Below the pieces are notes generated by a model. That model searched no databases, was not told where the DNA came from, and worked only from the letters and a program-made list of their open reading frames with translations. A program made the position numbers and the translations under genes. Shown here piece after piece: positions 26,320 through 36,268 of a DNA stretch of 50,984 nucleotides. Origin of the DNA: Prevotella sp. (GTDB lineage Bacteria; Bacteroidota; Bacteroidia; Bacteroidales; Bacteroidaceae); assembly GCA_017460515.1 (NCBI GenBank), contig JAFUAY010000041.1, positions 1 to 50,984 of the forward strand, in the 5' to 3' direction. How positions within the stretch are numbered: position 1 is the first letter of the stretch; each line of letters begins with the position of its first letter.

Positions 26320-28416
26320 TCAGGAGATTGCAGCCCAATTGATATTTGACTTTCGCAATTCTTTGAGCCTATTCCAAAGCAATTGATAGTGCGGAGAGTG
26401 GCATTCGGGATCGTTGTCGACAACCTTCTGGGCCTCATCACGTGCCATCTGTACAATCTGTCCGTCGCGGGCAATATCGGCTATCTTCAGGTCGAAGGCC
26501 ATACCGCTCTGCTGGGTGCCTTCCAGGTCGCCAGGACCACGCAGTTTGAGGTCGGCCTCGGCAATGCGGAAGCCATCATTGGTCTCGCACATGATATCGA
26601 TGCGCTTGCGAGTGTCCTCGCTGAGCTTGAAGGTGGTGACGAGGACGCAATAGGACTGGTCGGCACCGCGCCCTACCCTGCCCCGCAGCTGGTGGAGCTG
26701 GGAGAGTCCGAAGCGCTGGGCATCGAGGATGACCATCACGGAGGCGTTGGGCACGTTGACGCCCACCTCGATGACGGTGGTGGCCACGAGTATCTGGGTC
26801 TCGCCACTGACGAACTTATGCATCTCTTCCTCCTTGTCGGCAGCCTTCATCTTTCCGTGCACCTTACTGAGTCGGAACTCCGGGAACGCCTGCCTGAGCA
26901 CCTCGAAGCCGTCCTCCAGGTTCTTTAGGTCTACCTTCTCGCTCTCCTCAATGAGGGGAAAGACAATATATACCTGGCGTCCCTGACAGATCTGCTGGCG
27001 GATGCTCTCATAAAGGGAGGTAAGACGGGTGTCGAAGACATGGGTGGTCTGGATGGGCTTACGTCCAGGGGGCAGTTCGTCGATGACGCTGACGTCAAGA
27101 TCGCCATAGAGGGTCATGGCCAGCGTACGGGGGATGGGCGTTGCGGTCATCACCAGCACGTGGGGCGGGTTCAAGCTCTTGCTCCACAGCTTGGCTCGCT
27201 GGGCCACTCCAAAGCGGTGCTGCTCGTCGACGACGACCATGCCCAGCTGACGGAACTGAACGGTATCCTCGATGACGGCATGGGTGCCCACGAGGATCTG
27301 TACGGAGCCATCGAGGAGTCCGTCGAGGACTGCCTGCCTGCGCTTACCCTTGACCATACCGGTGAGGAGCTCGACGCGAACGGGCATTGACTTCAGGAAC
27401 GACTGGATGGTGACGAGATGCTGTTCAGCAAGTATCTCCGTGGGGGCCATGATACAGGCCTGATAGCCATTGTCGAGGGCTATGAGCATGGACATCAGGG
27501 CTACGAGGGTCTTACCAGAGCCTACGTCGCCCTGGAGCAGGCGGTTCATCTGCCTACCCGAACAGGTGTCCTGGCGAATCTCGCGGATGACGCGCTTCTG
27601 GGCGCCCGTCAGTTCGAAGGGCAGGTTCTCCCGATAGAACGTGTTGAAGAGGTCACCGATGCGATTGAACACATAGCCCTTATACTTACGACGCTGGTCG
27701 CTCGCGTACCTTAATATATTAAGCTGGACGAAGAACAGCTCTTCGAACTTCATGCGCAGACGGGCCCGTTCGAGGGTGCGGGCGTCGGAGGGATAATGGA
27801 GTGCACGAATGGCCTCATCGCGCCCCATCAGATGACGGGCGGACAGAATCTCAGGCGTGATGGTTTCAGGAAGGGGCTCCTTCAGCTTCTCCAAGAGGGT
27901 CTTGGTGAGGCGTTCCACTGAACGGGAGTTCATCCCCGCCTTCTTCATCTTCTCAGTAGTGTTGTAATAGGGCTGCATGCCCATCGAAGAGGTGTCTACC
28001 TTGGAAGCGTCGTCAATATCAGGGTGCTGCACCTGGATGCGGTTATTGAACACACTCGGACGTCCGAAGACGAGGTAGTCCTTGCCGATGGCGTAGTTCT
28101 GCTTGATATACTTACCGCCATTGAACCACACCAGGTCCATGATGCCAGTGCCATCACTGAAATGGGCCACCACGCGCTGCTTGCGGGGTCCCATCTCGAA
28201 GGTCTCAAAGCTCAGGATATGGCCCACCACCTGAACGAAAGGCATGTCGCCAGTGAGCTCACGCACGCTGTAGACCTTAGAGCGGTCAACGTGCTTATAG
28301 GGGAAATATTCCAACAGGTCACCATAGGTCTCAATGCCCAGTTCCTGATGGAGCGTCTTCTGGCGATTAGGTCCTACGCCTGGCAAGAATTTTATATCCT
28401 GATCGAGTATATTCAT
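26320..28416 (-). CDS. recG: ATP-dependent DNA helicase RecG
   Basis: RecG remodels stalled forks and branch-migrates recombination intermediates. The N-terminal wedge (OB-fold) domain covers about residues 1-180, beginning FLPGVGPNRQKTL. Superfamily 2 helicase motifs follow: RLLQGDVGSGKTLVAL (Walker A), VVDEQHRFGV (DEQH Walker B), MTATPIPRTLAMTLYGDLD (motif III region), and LHQLRGRVGRG (motif VI). Length 698 residues is standard. It begins one base after the ispD stop and is last in the flippase-DJ-1-ispD-recG operon. Confidence 0.97.
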   Translation of the reverse strand: MNILDQDIKFLPGVGPNRQKTLHQELGIETYGDLLEYFPYKHVDRSKVYSVRELTGDMPFVQVVGHILSFETFEMGPRKQRVVAHFSDGTGIMDLVWFNGGKYIKQNYAIGKDYLVFGRPSVFNNRIQVQHPDIDDASKVDTSSMGMQPYYNTTEKMKKAGMNSRSVERLTKTLLEKLKEPLPETITPEILSARHLMGRDEAIRALHYPSDARTLERARLRMKFEELFFVQLNILRYASDQRRKYKGYVFNRIGDLFNTFYRENLPFELTGAQKRVIREIRQDTCSGRQMNRLLQGDVGSGKTLVALMSMLIALDNGYQACIMAPTEILAEQHLVTIQSFLKSMPVRVELLTGMVKGKRRQAVLDGLLDGSVQILVGTHAVIEDTVQFRQLGMVVVDEQHRFGVAQRAKLWSKSLNPPHVLVMTATPIPRTLAMTLYGDLDVSVIDELPPGRKPIQTTHVFDTRLTSLYESIRQQICQGRQVYIVFPLIEESEKVDLKNLEDGFEVLRQAFPEFRLSKVHGKMKAADKEEEMHKFVSGETQILVATTVIEVGVNVPNASVMVILDAQRFGLSQLHQLRGRVGRGADQSYCVLVTTFKLSEDTRKRIDIMCETNDGFRIAEADLKLRGPGDLEGTQQSGMAFDLKIADIARDGQIVQMARDEAQKVVDNDPECHSPHYQLLWNRLKELRKSNINWAAIS

Positions 28417-29100
28417 TTAAACAAGTGTTTCTGCTATTTTCAGATCGAAGGGGGTGGTGATCTTGATGTTCTCACTATTACCTTCGACGATGGCAACGGG
28501 ATGACCATAGGCCTCGACCACACTGGCATCGTCAGTAAAAGACTCCGAGTAGGGCTGGCGATTGGCTGCCTTCAGCAACTGGATATCAAAGCACTGCGGT
28601 GTCTGTACCAGACAATAGTCGCTACGCAGCACATTCTGCTGTGACGGGATGTGGCGCAGGGTCTCTACGACAGGCGTTACAGGAATAACAGCTTTCTTCG
28701 CCTGTGCTGTCGAAAAGCAGCAGCGAATCATATCGATGCCAGGAAAAGGACGCACGCCATCATGGACGCCCACGACGCCCTCAGCATCGTCGGGAATGAG
28801 TGAGAGTCCGTTCTGCACGCTGTGGAAGCGGGTCTCACCACCATCAGCCAGCTGATAGGAGTCTGTCCCGGACGCTTCAACGGAGGGGAGCGGGAACTGA
28901 TACTGCTGGCAGAGTTCGCGCCAATAGGCTTGCTGAGCCTTGGGCAGCACCAGGATGATATTCACCGCTGGCAGCGCCTCACGAAAGCGGTCGATGGTAC
29001 GCATCAACACGGGGCGCCCGCCAATGGGCAGGAACTGTTTCGGGATGTCACTCCCCATGCGCAGGCCCTTTCCGCCTGCCACAATGATCACGTAATTCAT
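28417..29100 (-). CDS. ispD: 2-C-methyl-D-erythritol 4-phosphate cytidylyltransferase
   Basis: IspD couples CTP to methylerythritol phosphate in the MEP isoprenoid pathway. The CTP-binding loop is [19 protein letters not shown], quoted as [16 protein letters not shown], at residues 8-23. HDGVRPF (around 109-115) and the C-terminal [11 protein letters not shown] and [11 protein letters not shown] motifs are typical. Length 227 residues. Its start overlaps the DJ-1 gene stop by four bases. dxs, for the first step of the same pathway, is about 9 kb away on the other strand. Confidence 0.96.
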   Translation of the reverse strand: MNYVIIVAGGKGLRMGSDIPKQFLPIGGRPVLMRTIDRFREALPAVNIILVLPKAQQAYWRELCQQYQFPLPSVEASGTDSYQLADGGETRFHSVQNGLSLIPDDAEGVVGVHDGVRPFPGIDMIRCCFSTAQAKKAVIPVTPVVETLRHIPSQQNVLRSDYCLVQTPQCFDIQLLKAANRQPYSESFTDDASVVEAYGHPVAIVEGNSENIKITTPFDLKIAETLV

Positions 29101-29675
29101 TTCTGCGAACTCATGAGATGTTTAAACCGCATGCCCTCGGCAATCTGGTCGGAGGTGGACTTGTTGACCAACTGAGTCAGCAGCTCATAGGCGTAAGGGA
29201 ATGCAGCTGCAGGACCTTCAGCAGTGGTCACATTGCCATCGACAGTCACCAGGTCGGCTGTATAGGTAGCGCCTGCCTCAGCCAGGACTTTCTCGAAGCC
29301 AGGGTAGCAAGTGGCTTTCTTGCCCTCCAGGATGCCCAACTGAGCCAGTACGACTGCAGGAGCGGCACAGATGGCTGCCACCTTCTTGCCAGCAGCAAAC
29401 TGATCGCAAACAGCCTTACAGACGCCCTCGTGGGCATACAGATTGGCAGCGCCAGGCATTCCGCCAGGCAACATCAGCAGGTCGGCATCAGCAAAACCGC
29501 AGGCATCAAACTGCATGTCAGCCTCGATATTCACACCATGGGCTGACTGAACCATCGGGAAGTCAGTAATGCTGACAGTTACAACCTCAACACCACCGCG
29601 ACGCAACACGTCGACAGGAATCAATGCCTCGACATCCTCGAAGCCATCGGCCAGAAAAACATAAACTTTTGCCAT
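29097..29675 (-). CDS. DJ-1/PfpI family protein
   Basis: A 192-residue DJ-1 superfamily member, probably of the YajL type. The nucleophile elbow is [11 protein letters not shown] with Cys103, and Glu16 in [17 protein letters not shown] is the partner acid that lowers the Cys pKa in DJ-1. [11 protein letters not shown] (about 69-79) forms the conserved loop. Such proteins act in oxidative or glyoxal stress protection; a precise role cannot be given here. It sits 34 bases after the flippase-like gene and overlaps ispD by four bases. Confidence 0.92.
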   Translation of the reverse strand: MAKVYVFLADGFEDVEALIPVDVLRRGGVEVVTVSITDFPMVQSAHGVNIEADMQFDACGFADADLLMLPGGMPGAANLYAHEGVCKAVCDQFAAGKKVAAICAAPAVVLAQLGILEGKKATCYPGFEKVLAEAGATYTADLVTVDGNVTTAEGPAAAFPYAYELLTQLVNKSTSDQIAEGMRFKHLMSSQK

Positions 29676-29709
29676 ATCAATAGAATTTAGAATTTGACGA
29701 TTATCTTTT

Positions 29710-30744
29710 TTATTTAAGTTTCATCAGCATTAAGCCTATCACAATCCACAGAATCTCACGTACCCTACAGATGATGCTGACAAAAATGCCCAGTGCTGCT
29801 GAGAATCCGAGGACGGCTATAGAGACCACGAAGCCTCCCTCCTGAACGCCCAACTGCATGGGCAGGAAGCCAATCAGGTTGGCCAGCAAGGAGGTGAATG
29901 AGAGGATCAGAACGGCATGGAAGTAGGTCATCATGATGCCACAGAAGTCACCACCTCCGTCAATATCGAAGAGCAACAGCATGAACAGGATCTCGACACT
30001 CTGAACGAGGCGCGAGAAATATTCGAGCAGGAAACTGGAATAGAAGGCGCGCTTGTCCTGATGATGCAGGGCGGCTATCTGCTCATCGATGCGCTGCAGC
30101 GACTCATGATGGTTCTCCTGAAAGCGCGTGCTCCACCCCTTCAGTCCAGGAATACGGCTTATCCATCGGAACATTCTGAGTACCAACCCTTTACGATAGC
30201 CCTTGCCAAAGAGATAAAAGGCCACAAGACACAGCACGATGGCCAGCGAGAAGGCTACGCCCAGCACAGGCGTCATGGGCAGGTCGCCAGCTGCGGCCAG
30301 TGCGAGGTAGAGGAAGATGGACGTGAACCAAAGCCAGAAATGGGCATAGATATGCATCATGGCATAGAGGATGACTGACGAGGTGGCACGCTGCTTGTCG
30401 ACGTGCTTCAACAGTTCCATGATGCGATAGGGCTCACCACCCAGTCCTCCCACCGGGGTGGCATAATTCAGAGCATAGCCAGTAATGGTAAGACGATAGA
30501 TACGCCAGAAGCCCACATGCTCGCCCGCCTGCAGTTCACTCCGGATGATGCTGCGCCACGCCAAGGCGTTGATGGCATAAATCACAGCCCATACGCCAAC
30601 GATGGGCAGCAGCCAGTAGCCTGCATGACAGAGATGGTCCCACAGCTCGATAAAACTGACATCGAATGTCAGCAACATCACCACTACGGTTACCACACCA
30701 AGGATGAAGAAGAAATTATTCAGTCGTGCTCTTGTCCACTTCAT
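29710..30744 (-). CDS. Flippase-like LPG-synthase transmembrane domain protein
   Basis: A polytopic membrane protein of about 344 residues with around eight helices, of the lysylphosphatidylglycerol synthase transmembrane (UPF0104) family. The family motif GGLGGEPYRIMELLKH is near residue 100, and LGVQEGGFV is near the C-terminus. I chose ATG 30744 since the promoter -7 box lies at 30762-30769, inside the longer frame. There is no aminoacyltransferase domain, so lipid transport or flipping is more likely than synthesis. It heads the operon with DJ-1, ispD and recG. Confidence 0.85.
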   Translation of the reverse strand: MKWTRARLNNFFFILGVVTVVVMLLTFDVSFIELWDHLCHAGYWLLPIVGVWAVIYAINALAWRSIIRSELQAGEHVGFWRIYRLTITGYALNYATPVGGLGGEPYRIMELLKHVDKQRATSSVILYAMMHIYAHFWLWFTSIFLYLALAAAGDLPMTPVLGVAFSLAIVLCLVAFYLFGKGYRKGLVLRMFRWISRIPGLKGWSTRFQENHHESLQRIDEQIAALHHQDKRAFYSSFLLEYFSRLVQSVEILFMLLLFDIDGGGDFCGIMMTYFHAVLILSFTSLLANLIGFLPMQLGVQEGGFVVSIAVLGFSAALGIFVSIICRVREILWIVIGLMLMKLK

Positions 30745-30761
30745 AGCAGCAAATCCAAATG

Positions 30762-30769
30762 CAAAAGTA
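30762..30769 (-). promoter_or_regulatory. Promoter of the flippase-DJ-1-ispD-recG operon (-7 box)
   Basis: TACTTTTG followed by C on the minus strand, 17 bases before the chosen start. Confidence 0.6.
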
Positions 30770-30821
30770 TATAATTTTGACTGAAAAACACTGCTTTTCC
30801 ATCGAAAAAAGCGGAAAAACA

Positions 30822-30852
30822 TTGGAAACATCATTTTTTTTGTGTAAGTTTG
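30822..30852 (+). promoter_or_regulatory. Promoter of nadK
   Basis: TTGG (30822-30825), 19 bases, TAAGTTTG (30845-30852) followed by C. Confidence 0.65.
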
Positions 30853-30877
30853 CAGCCACTTTAATTGATTCAGGCTT

Positions 30878-31762
30878 ATGTCAACACTTCGTTTCGCCCT
30901 CTTCGGCAACGTCTATCAACAGCATAAATCGGCAGCCACTCGTCAGATCATCGACTGTCTGCTCAATCATGATGCCCAGATTCTCATCGAGGAAGAATAC
31001 TACGATTTCCTGTGCTGTTCGCAGCTCATCGACCTAAAAAAGGCGGAGACCTTCACGGAAGGCAACTTCGATGCAGACTTTGCCATCTCCATGGGTGGCG
31101 ACGGTACGCTGCTGAAGACTGCCAGTCAGGTACGCGACAAGCAGATTCCCATCATCGGTGTGAACATGGGGCGCCTGGGATTCCTGGCTGACGTAGACGC
31201 AAACGCCATTGAGGAGACCATCGGCGCCCTCTATCGCGACGACTATTCGGTGGAGGACCGGGCACTCATCCACGTAGAGACGGATGGAGAGCCTATCGAT
31301 GGCTATGCGTATGCACTGAACGACGTGGCCATCCTGAAGCGCGATTCTGCCTCGATGATCTCAATACGCACCACCATCAACGGGGAGTTCCTGACCACTT
31401 ATCAGGCAGACGGACTCATCATCTCAACGCCCACTGGTTCAACAGCTTACTCACTCTCAAACGGAGGTCCGATCATCGTGCCACGCACAGGCGTATTGGC
31501 GATGACGGCTGTGGCACCACACTCACTGAACATCCGACCTATCGTATTGCCCGACACAGCTCAGATAGAATTGACTGTGAGCAGCAGAAGCCACACCTTC
31601 CTCGTAGCCATCGACGGACGCTCGGAGAAGTTGCCCGAAGGTACTACGCTGCGCCTCTCACGGGCCTCGTACATGGTGAAAGTAGTGAAACGCAGTGGCA
31701 CTCGCTACTTCTCAACCCTACGGGAGAAAATGATGTGGGGAGCTGACTCACGCGAAGAATAA
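30878..31762 (+). CDS. nadK: NAD kinase
   Basis: NadK phosphorylates NAD to NADP. The ATP/NAD-binding motif GGDGTLLKTA lies near residue 72, and the second conserved motif with TYQADGLIISTPTGSTAYSLS (quoted as DGLIISTPTGSTAYS) lies near 171-185. VNMGRLGFLAD is the linker motif. Length 294 residues fits. The ABC exporter gene follows 33 bases later and may be co-transcribed. Confidence 0.97.
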   Translation: MSTLRFALFGNVYQQHKSAATRQIIDCLLNHDAQILIEEEYYDFLCCSQLIDLKKAETFTEGNFDADFAISMGGDGTLLKTASQVRDKQIPIIGVNMGRLGFLADVDANAIEETIGALYRDDYSVEDRALIHVETDGEPIDGYAYALNDVAILKRDSASMISIRTTINGEFLTTYQADGLIISTPTGSTAYSLSNGGPIIVPRTGVLAMTAVAPHSLNIRPIVLPDTAQIELTVSSRSHTFLVAIDGRSEKLPEGTTLRLSRASYMVKVVKRSGTRYFSTLREKMMWGADSREE

Positions 31763-31795
31763 AGAATACCCAACCCCTTAGCATCGCCATCCGCA

Positions 31796-33487
31796 ATGAA
31801 CATACGTTCGTTCTTCAACATCCCCGACAACCGCTATACTGCCAGCCAGATATTCCGCTGGCTGTGGAAGGTATGGAAGGGGAACCGACTACAGGCCATT
31901 CTGAACGCCTGCGTCGGACTGCTGGGAGTGGCACTGAGCCTGGCTACCGTCTGGGCGATGCAACGGGCTATCGATACTGCATCAGGGGCTCGCGAAGGCT
32001 CTATCCACGCTGCTGTGGCTATCATGGCATTGCTCATCCTGTGCGAGTTTGGAGTAGGCATTTCGAAGGTATGGATCAAGAACATCCTGGGCGTCAGGGC
32101 GCGCAACCGCATGCAACAGTTCACGATGGCCCGACTGCTGCGCTCGGAATGGCGCGGACGCGAAGCCATGCACAGCGGTGACGTGATCAACCGACTGGAG
32201 ACTGACGTGAACCGCGTTGTGGACTTCCTCACAGAGACGCTGCCCTCCACCATCTCAACACTGGCCATGTTTATCGGTGCTTTCTTCTATCTGCTGAACA
32301 TGGACGCCTGGCTGGCCATCGTCACTGTTGGCATCCTGCCCATCTTCATGTTGCTCAGCAGGTTCTACATAGCCAAGATGAGACAACTCAGCAGGAAAGT
32401 GCGTGAGAGCGACAGCCACATCCAGAGCATCCTGACAGAGACCCTGCAGCACCGCATGCTAGTCAAGACAATGGAGGCTGACAGCTTGATGCTCAATAGG
32501 TTAGACGATTCGCAATCACTGCTGCGGAAACGGGTAAAGAAGCGCACCTTCTTCTCAGTTGCATCCAATTTCTTTCTCAACCTGGGCTTCTCACTGGGAT
32601 ACCTCATTGCCTTCCTCTGGGGACTGTTCCGACTGAGTGCGGGCACCTTCACCTTTGGTGCTATGACAGCCCTGCTGCAACTGGTCTATCGTATTCAGGG
32701 ACCCGCACGCGACCTGACCCGTCTGGCCCCCGCCTTCGTCAACGTATTCACTTCAGCAGAACGACTGATGGAACTGGAAGAGATTCCTGAAGAGCAACAG
32801 GGTGAGGCCATCATGCTGGCAGGACCTTGTGGCATACGCTTCAGCGATGTCACCTATCAATACACGCAGAATCAGCGCCCCACTATCGAGCATGCCACCT
32901 TCGATTTCCCGCCAGGTACGTGTACAGCCATCCTGGGCGAGACTGGTTCAGGAAAAACAACGCTCATCCGACTGCTGCTGAGCCTGATTCATCCACAATC
33001 GGGCGACATTGAGATCTACACCCAAGAGGGACAGGGTACAGAAGGCTATACGACAGAGAGTCAGACACTTACCCCGCTCCATCGCTGCAACTTCATCTAC
33101 GTTCCACAAGGCAACACACTGCTGAGCGGAACCCTGCGCGACAACCTGCACATAGGTTCACCGGAGGCTACCGACAAGCAGATGATGGAAGCACTGCATA
33201 CTGCCTGTGCCGACTTCGTAGACGACCTTCCCAACGGGCTCGATACCGTCTTTGCTGAACGGGGCGGAGGACTCTCGGAAGGACAGGCACAGCGTATTGC
33301 CGTCGCCCGCGCCCTGCTGCGTCCGGGAAGCATCGTGCTGCTCGACGAGGCAACAAGTGCCCTGGACGCTGACACCGAACGGAAACTACTCAACAACATA
33401 CTTCACGACCAGAAAAAAACCATCATCTTTGTCACACATCGGCAGGCGGTCATAGAATACTGCGACCATGTGATACATACCAAATAG
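31796..33487 (+). CDS. ABC transporter, fused permease and ATPase
   Basis: An exporter half-transporter of 563 residues: six transmembrane helices (about 25-310), then a nucleotide-binding domain. Walker A is GETGSGKTT, the Q-loop region lies in YVPQGNTLLSGTLRDNL, the signature reads LSEGQAQR, Walker B is IVLLDEATSALD and the switch His is in FVTHR. It resembles MsbA-like or multidrug/lipid exporters, and would form a homodimer. The signature LSEGQ in place of LSGGQ is a common variant. The substrate is unknown. It follows nadK closely. Confidence 0.92.
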   Translation: MNIRSFFNIPDNRYTASQIFRWLWKVWKGNRLQAILNACVGLLGVALSLATVWAMQRAIDTASGAREGSIHAAVAIMALLILCEFGVGISKVWIKNILGVRARNRMQQFTMARLLRSEWRGREAMHSGDVINRLETDVNRVVDFLTETLPSTISTLAMFIGAFFYLLNMDAWLAIVTVGILPIFMLLSRFYIAKMRQLSRKVRESDSHIQSILTETLQHRMLVKTMEADSLMLNRLDDSQSLLRKRVKKRTFFSVASNFFLNLGFSLGYLIAFLWGLFRLSAGTFTFGAMTALLQLVYRIQGPARDLTRLAPAFVNVFTSAERLMELEEIPEEQQGEAIMLAGPCGIRFSDVTYQYTQNQRPTIEHATFDFPPGTCTAILGETGSGKTTLIRLLLSLIHPQSGDIEIYTQEGQGTEGYTTESQTLTPLHRCNFIYVPQGNTLLSGTLRDNLHIGSPEATDKQMMEALHTACADFVDDLPNGLDTVFAERGGGLSEGQAQRIAVARALLRPGSIVLLDEATSALDADTERKLLNNILHDQKKTIIFVTHRQAVIEYCDHVIHTK

Positions 33488-33596
33488 AAACCTGAAAAAT
33501 GGGGCTGATAGCAGTCCATTTGGGCTGATTGAAGGCTTTTTTCGTAGAAAAACTAATTTTTTAGTATCATAATTTTTATTTCTTGCAAAAATATTG

Positions 33597-33604
33597 TATT
33601 TTTG
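33597..33604 (+). promoter_or_regulatory. Promoter of the hydrate-repair gene (-7 box)
   Basis: TATTTTTG, eight bases before the ATG at 33613; the earlier in-frame ATG at 33583 lies upstream of it and so is unlikely to be used. Confidence 0.55.
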
Positions 33605-33612
33605 TCGACGAT

Positions 33613-35127
33613 ATGAAAATCTTTACGAGCACTCAAATCCAGGAACTGGATAAATATACGATAGAACACGAGCCCATCAAGTCAATCGACCTCATGGAGC
33701 GGGCAGCACGCGTGTTGACAAGAGCCATCACCGAACGTTGGACAAGCACCGTGCCCGTAGTCATATTTGCAGGTCCGGGCAATAACGGTGGCGACGCTTT
33801 GGCAGTGGCACGCATGCTCATCGAACAGGACTATCAGGTAAAGACCTACCTCTTCAATATTACCGGACACCTGTCTGCTGACTGCATTGAGAACAAGAAA
33901 CGACTCTGTGACAAGAAAGGAATGCCCCTCTTCATTGAGGTGACGCAAGAGTTCGACCCGCCCAAGCTCGAAAAAGACATGCTGGTCATTGACGGACTGT
34001 TCGGCTCAGGACTGAACAAACCCCTTGCTGGCGGCTTTGCCTCGCTGGTGAAGTATATCAACTCATCAAAAGCAGATATTGTCAGCATCGACGTACCCTC
34101 TGGCTTGATGACGGAAGACAATACCTACAACGTCAGCTCGAACATCATCAGGGCTACTCAGACGCTGACACTGGGACAGATCAAGCTCTCGTTCCTCTTC
34201 CCGGAGAATCAGCCGTTCATTGGGCATCTGCGTGTTCTCGACATCCGACTGAGCAAGGAGGGAATTGAAAAGATTGACGCCAACTACACCCTCGTCGACG
34301 AGGAACAGGTGAAGAAACTGCTGAAGCCCCGTAATGCCTTTGCCCACAAAGGACAGTTCGGCCATGCACTGATTATTGCGGGTAGCTACGGTATGGCTGG
34401 AGCAGCCATCCTTACCACCAAAGCCTGTCTGAGAGCAGGTATAGGCAAGGTCACGGTACATGTACCCAAGCGCAACGTAGCCATCATGCAGACTGCTATA
34501 CCCGAAGCCATTGTCAGCATAGATCGTGAGGAGACCACCTTTACGGAAGGCGTCCCCACTGAGGACTATCAGGCTGTTGGCATTGGTCCAGGACTGGGCA
34601 CCAACGAACAAACTGCCATCACGCTGATAGCACAACTGCGACGCACACAATGCCCGCTGGTCGTTGACGCAGACGCACTGAACATCCTGGCTGCCCGTCA
34701 TGCCTGGCTGCAGCAACTACCCAAAGGAATCATCCTGACGCCCCACCCCAAGGAACTGGAGAGGCTGGAGGGCAAGTGCATCGACTCGTACGAGCGACTC
34801 ACGAAAGCACGCGAACTGGCTGAACGACTGCAGGGCTATGTCATCCTGAAAGGTCATCACACAGCTATCTGCATGCCCGACGGACATATCCTCTTCAACA
34901 ACACTGGCAACTCAGGTATGGCTACTGCTGGTAGCGGTGACGTGCTCACGGGCATCATCACAGGACTGCTGGCCAGTGGCTATGAGCGCCAAGAGGCCTG
35001 CGTACTGGGCGTCTACCTGCACGGACTGGCAGGCGACCTGGCAGCACGCGACCTGGGACCAGAGGGGCTCATCGCCAGCGACATCATTGAATACCTTCCC
35101 AAGGCTTTCATGCGAATCAGAAACTAA
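33613..35127 (+). CDS. nnr: Bifunctional NAD(P)H-hydrate epimerase/dehydratase
   Basis: This enzyme repairs damaged NAD(P)H hydrates: an N-terminal YjeF_N epimerase equalises R and S forms, and a C-terminal ADP-dependent dehydratase restores NAD(P)H. From ATG 33613 it has 504 residues. Epimerase features are LMERAA and FAGPGNNGGDALAVARML. Dehydratase features are IIAGSYGMAGAAILTTKACLRAG (quoted as AGSYGMAGAAILTTKA), LTPHPKE, and the GNSGMATAGSGDVLTG ADP/substrate loop. The DUF4831 gene follows after 15 bases. Confidence 0.94.
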   Translation: MKIFTSTQIQELDKYTIEHEPIKSIDLMERAARVLTRAITERWTSTVPVVIFAGPGNNGGDALAVARMLIEQDYQVKTYLFNITGHLSADCIENKKRLCDKKGMPLFIEVTQEFDPPKLEKDMLVIDGLFGSGLNKPLAGGFASLVKYINSSKADIVSIDVPSGLMTEDNTYNVSSNIIRATQTLTLGQIKLSFLFPENQPFIGHLRVLDIRLSKEGIEKIDANYTLVDEEQVKKLLKPRNAFAHKGQFGHALIIAGSYGMAGAAILTTKACLRAGIGKVTVHVPKRNVAIMQTAIPEAIVSIDREETTFTEGVPTEDYQAVGIGPGLGTNEQTAITLIAQLRRTQCPLVVDADALNILAARHAWLQQLPKGIILTPHPKELERLEGKCIDSYERLTKARELAERLQGYVILKGHHTAICMPDGHILFNNTGNSGMATAGSGDVLTGIITGLLASGYERQEACVLGVYLHGLAGDLAARDLGPEGLIASDIIEYLPKAFMRIRN

Positions 35128-35142
35128 CGACAAAAGAATAAT

Positions 35143-36225
35143 ATGAGAACAAAGCATCTGTTACTTTCACTTCTCTCACTGCTGAGCATCAGCGCCATAG
35201 CACAGACTGCTATCTATGACTACCGTCCGGGAGTTACTCCTGAAGGGGCTGTCTATTTCCTGCCAAAGACTACCATTTCCGTTAGTGTGCTGGTAGAGAA
35301 AACGACATATACACCTGGTGATTTCTGCAACTATGCCATGCGCTACCTTCGCCTGAAGGATGTGGAACAGGACCCTTATACCACCTATCGCGTCATCAGC
35401 GTCAGCCAGGTTCCTACCGCAATGGCAGACACAACCAGGGCTTATAGCGTGAAATTCAGTGCCAAGACTGCTGCTGCCAATCTCGCACTGAGCGATGATG
35501 GCAGACTGCTGGCCATCAACGCCCAACCCCGTCAGCGCGCTGCTGCCAAGCCATTCGTGCCAGCTCCCAAGAAAAAGCTGGCAGACCCACGCAACTATAT
35601 GAGTGAGGAGATACTCTCAGCAGGCAGTGCTGCGAAGATGGCGGAACTGACTGCCCGCGAGATCTACGACCTGCGCGAGAACCGAACCCTGTTGATTAAG
35701 GGACAGGCAGACTTCATGCCAAACGATGGTGCACAGATGAAGATGATGCTGGAACGTCTGGAAACGCAAGACCGCACGCTTACCCAGCTCTTCTCAGGCG
35801 TCACTGAGCGCGATACAACTGAAGTGTCGTTTACCGTTATCCCTGATGGTTCCATGCAGAAACAGGTACTCTTCCGCCTTTCGCGCAAACTGGGTATCGT
35901 TGATGCTGACGACCTTTCAGGCGAGCCTTATTATATCGACGTGGAAGACCTGAAGACTGTTCCGCCAGTGGATGAAGAAGCTGCTGCAAAGAACAAGAAG
36001 AAAAAGCAGCCTGAGAGTGGCATCTACGTGAATGTGCCTGGTCGTATGCGCAGCACCATCTATCGTGATGAGAACACCCTCTCAACAGCCGAATTTCCTG
36101 CAGGACAGTTTGGCAACGTGGAATTGCTGAGCGGAGAGCTCTTCGATAAGCACTTCACCACCCGTCTTTGGCTGAACGAGCTGACTGGAGCCGTAGAGAA
36201 ATTAGAAGCTGAACAGCCTAAATAA
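35143..36225 (+). CDS. DUF4831 family exported protein
   Basis: A 360-residue protein with a clear signal peptide (LLLSLLSLLSISAIAQ, cleavage near residue 20). The N-terminal part (YDYRPGVTPEGAVYFLPKT) and the later SVSVLVEKTTYTPGDFCNYA match the Bacteroidota DUF4831 family as I know it. Function unknown; probably periplasmic. A lysine-rich stretch (AAAKNKKKKQPE, about residue 283) separates two parts. It is co-directional with the hydrate-repair gene, 15 bases downstream, so likely co-transcribed. It faces the convergent C10-type gene; no terminator is visible in the 43-base gap. Confidence 0.8.
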   Translation: MRTKHLLLSLLSLLSISAIAQTAIYDYRPGVTPEGAVYFLPKTTISVSVLVEKTTYTPGDFCNYAMRYLRLKDVEQDPYTTYRVISVSQVPTAMADTTRAYSVKFSAKTAAANLALSDDGRLLAINAQPRQRAAAKPFVPAPKKKLADPRNYMSEEILSAGSAAKMAELTAREIYDLRENRTLLIKGQADFMPNDGAQMKMMLERLETQDRTLTQLFSGVTERDTTEVSFTVIPDGSMQKQVLFRLSRKLGIVDADDLSGEPYYIDVEDLKTVPPVDEEAAAKNKKKKQPESGIYVNVPGRMRSTIYRDENTLSTAEFPAGQFGNVELLSGELFDKHFTTRLWLNELTGAVEKLEAEQPK

Positions 36226-36268
36226 GTTTGCCAAATGAGATAGCCCAAGCTATTCTGCCCACGCTATT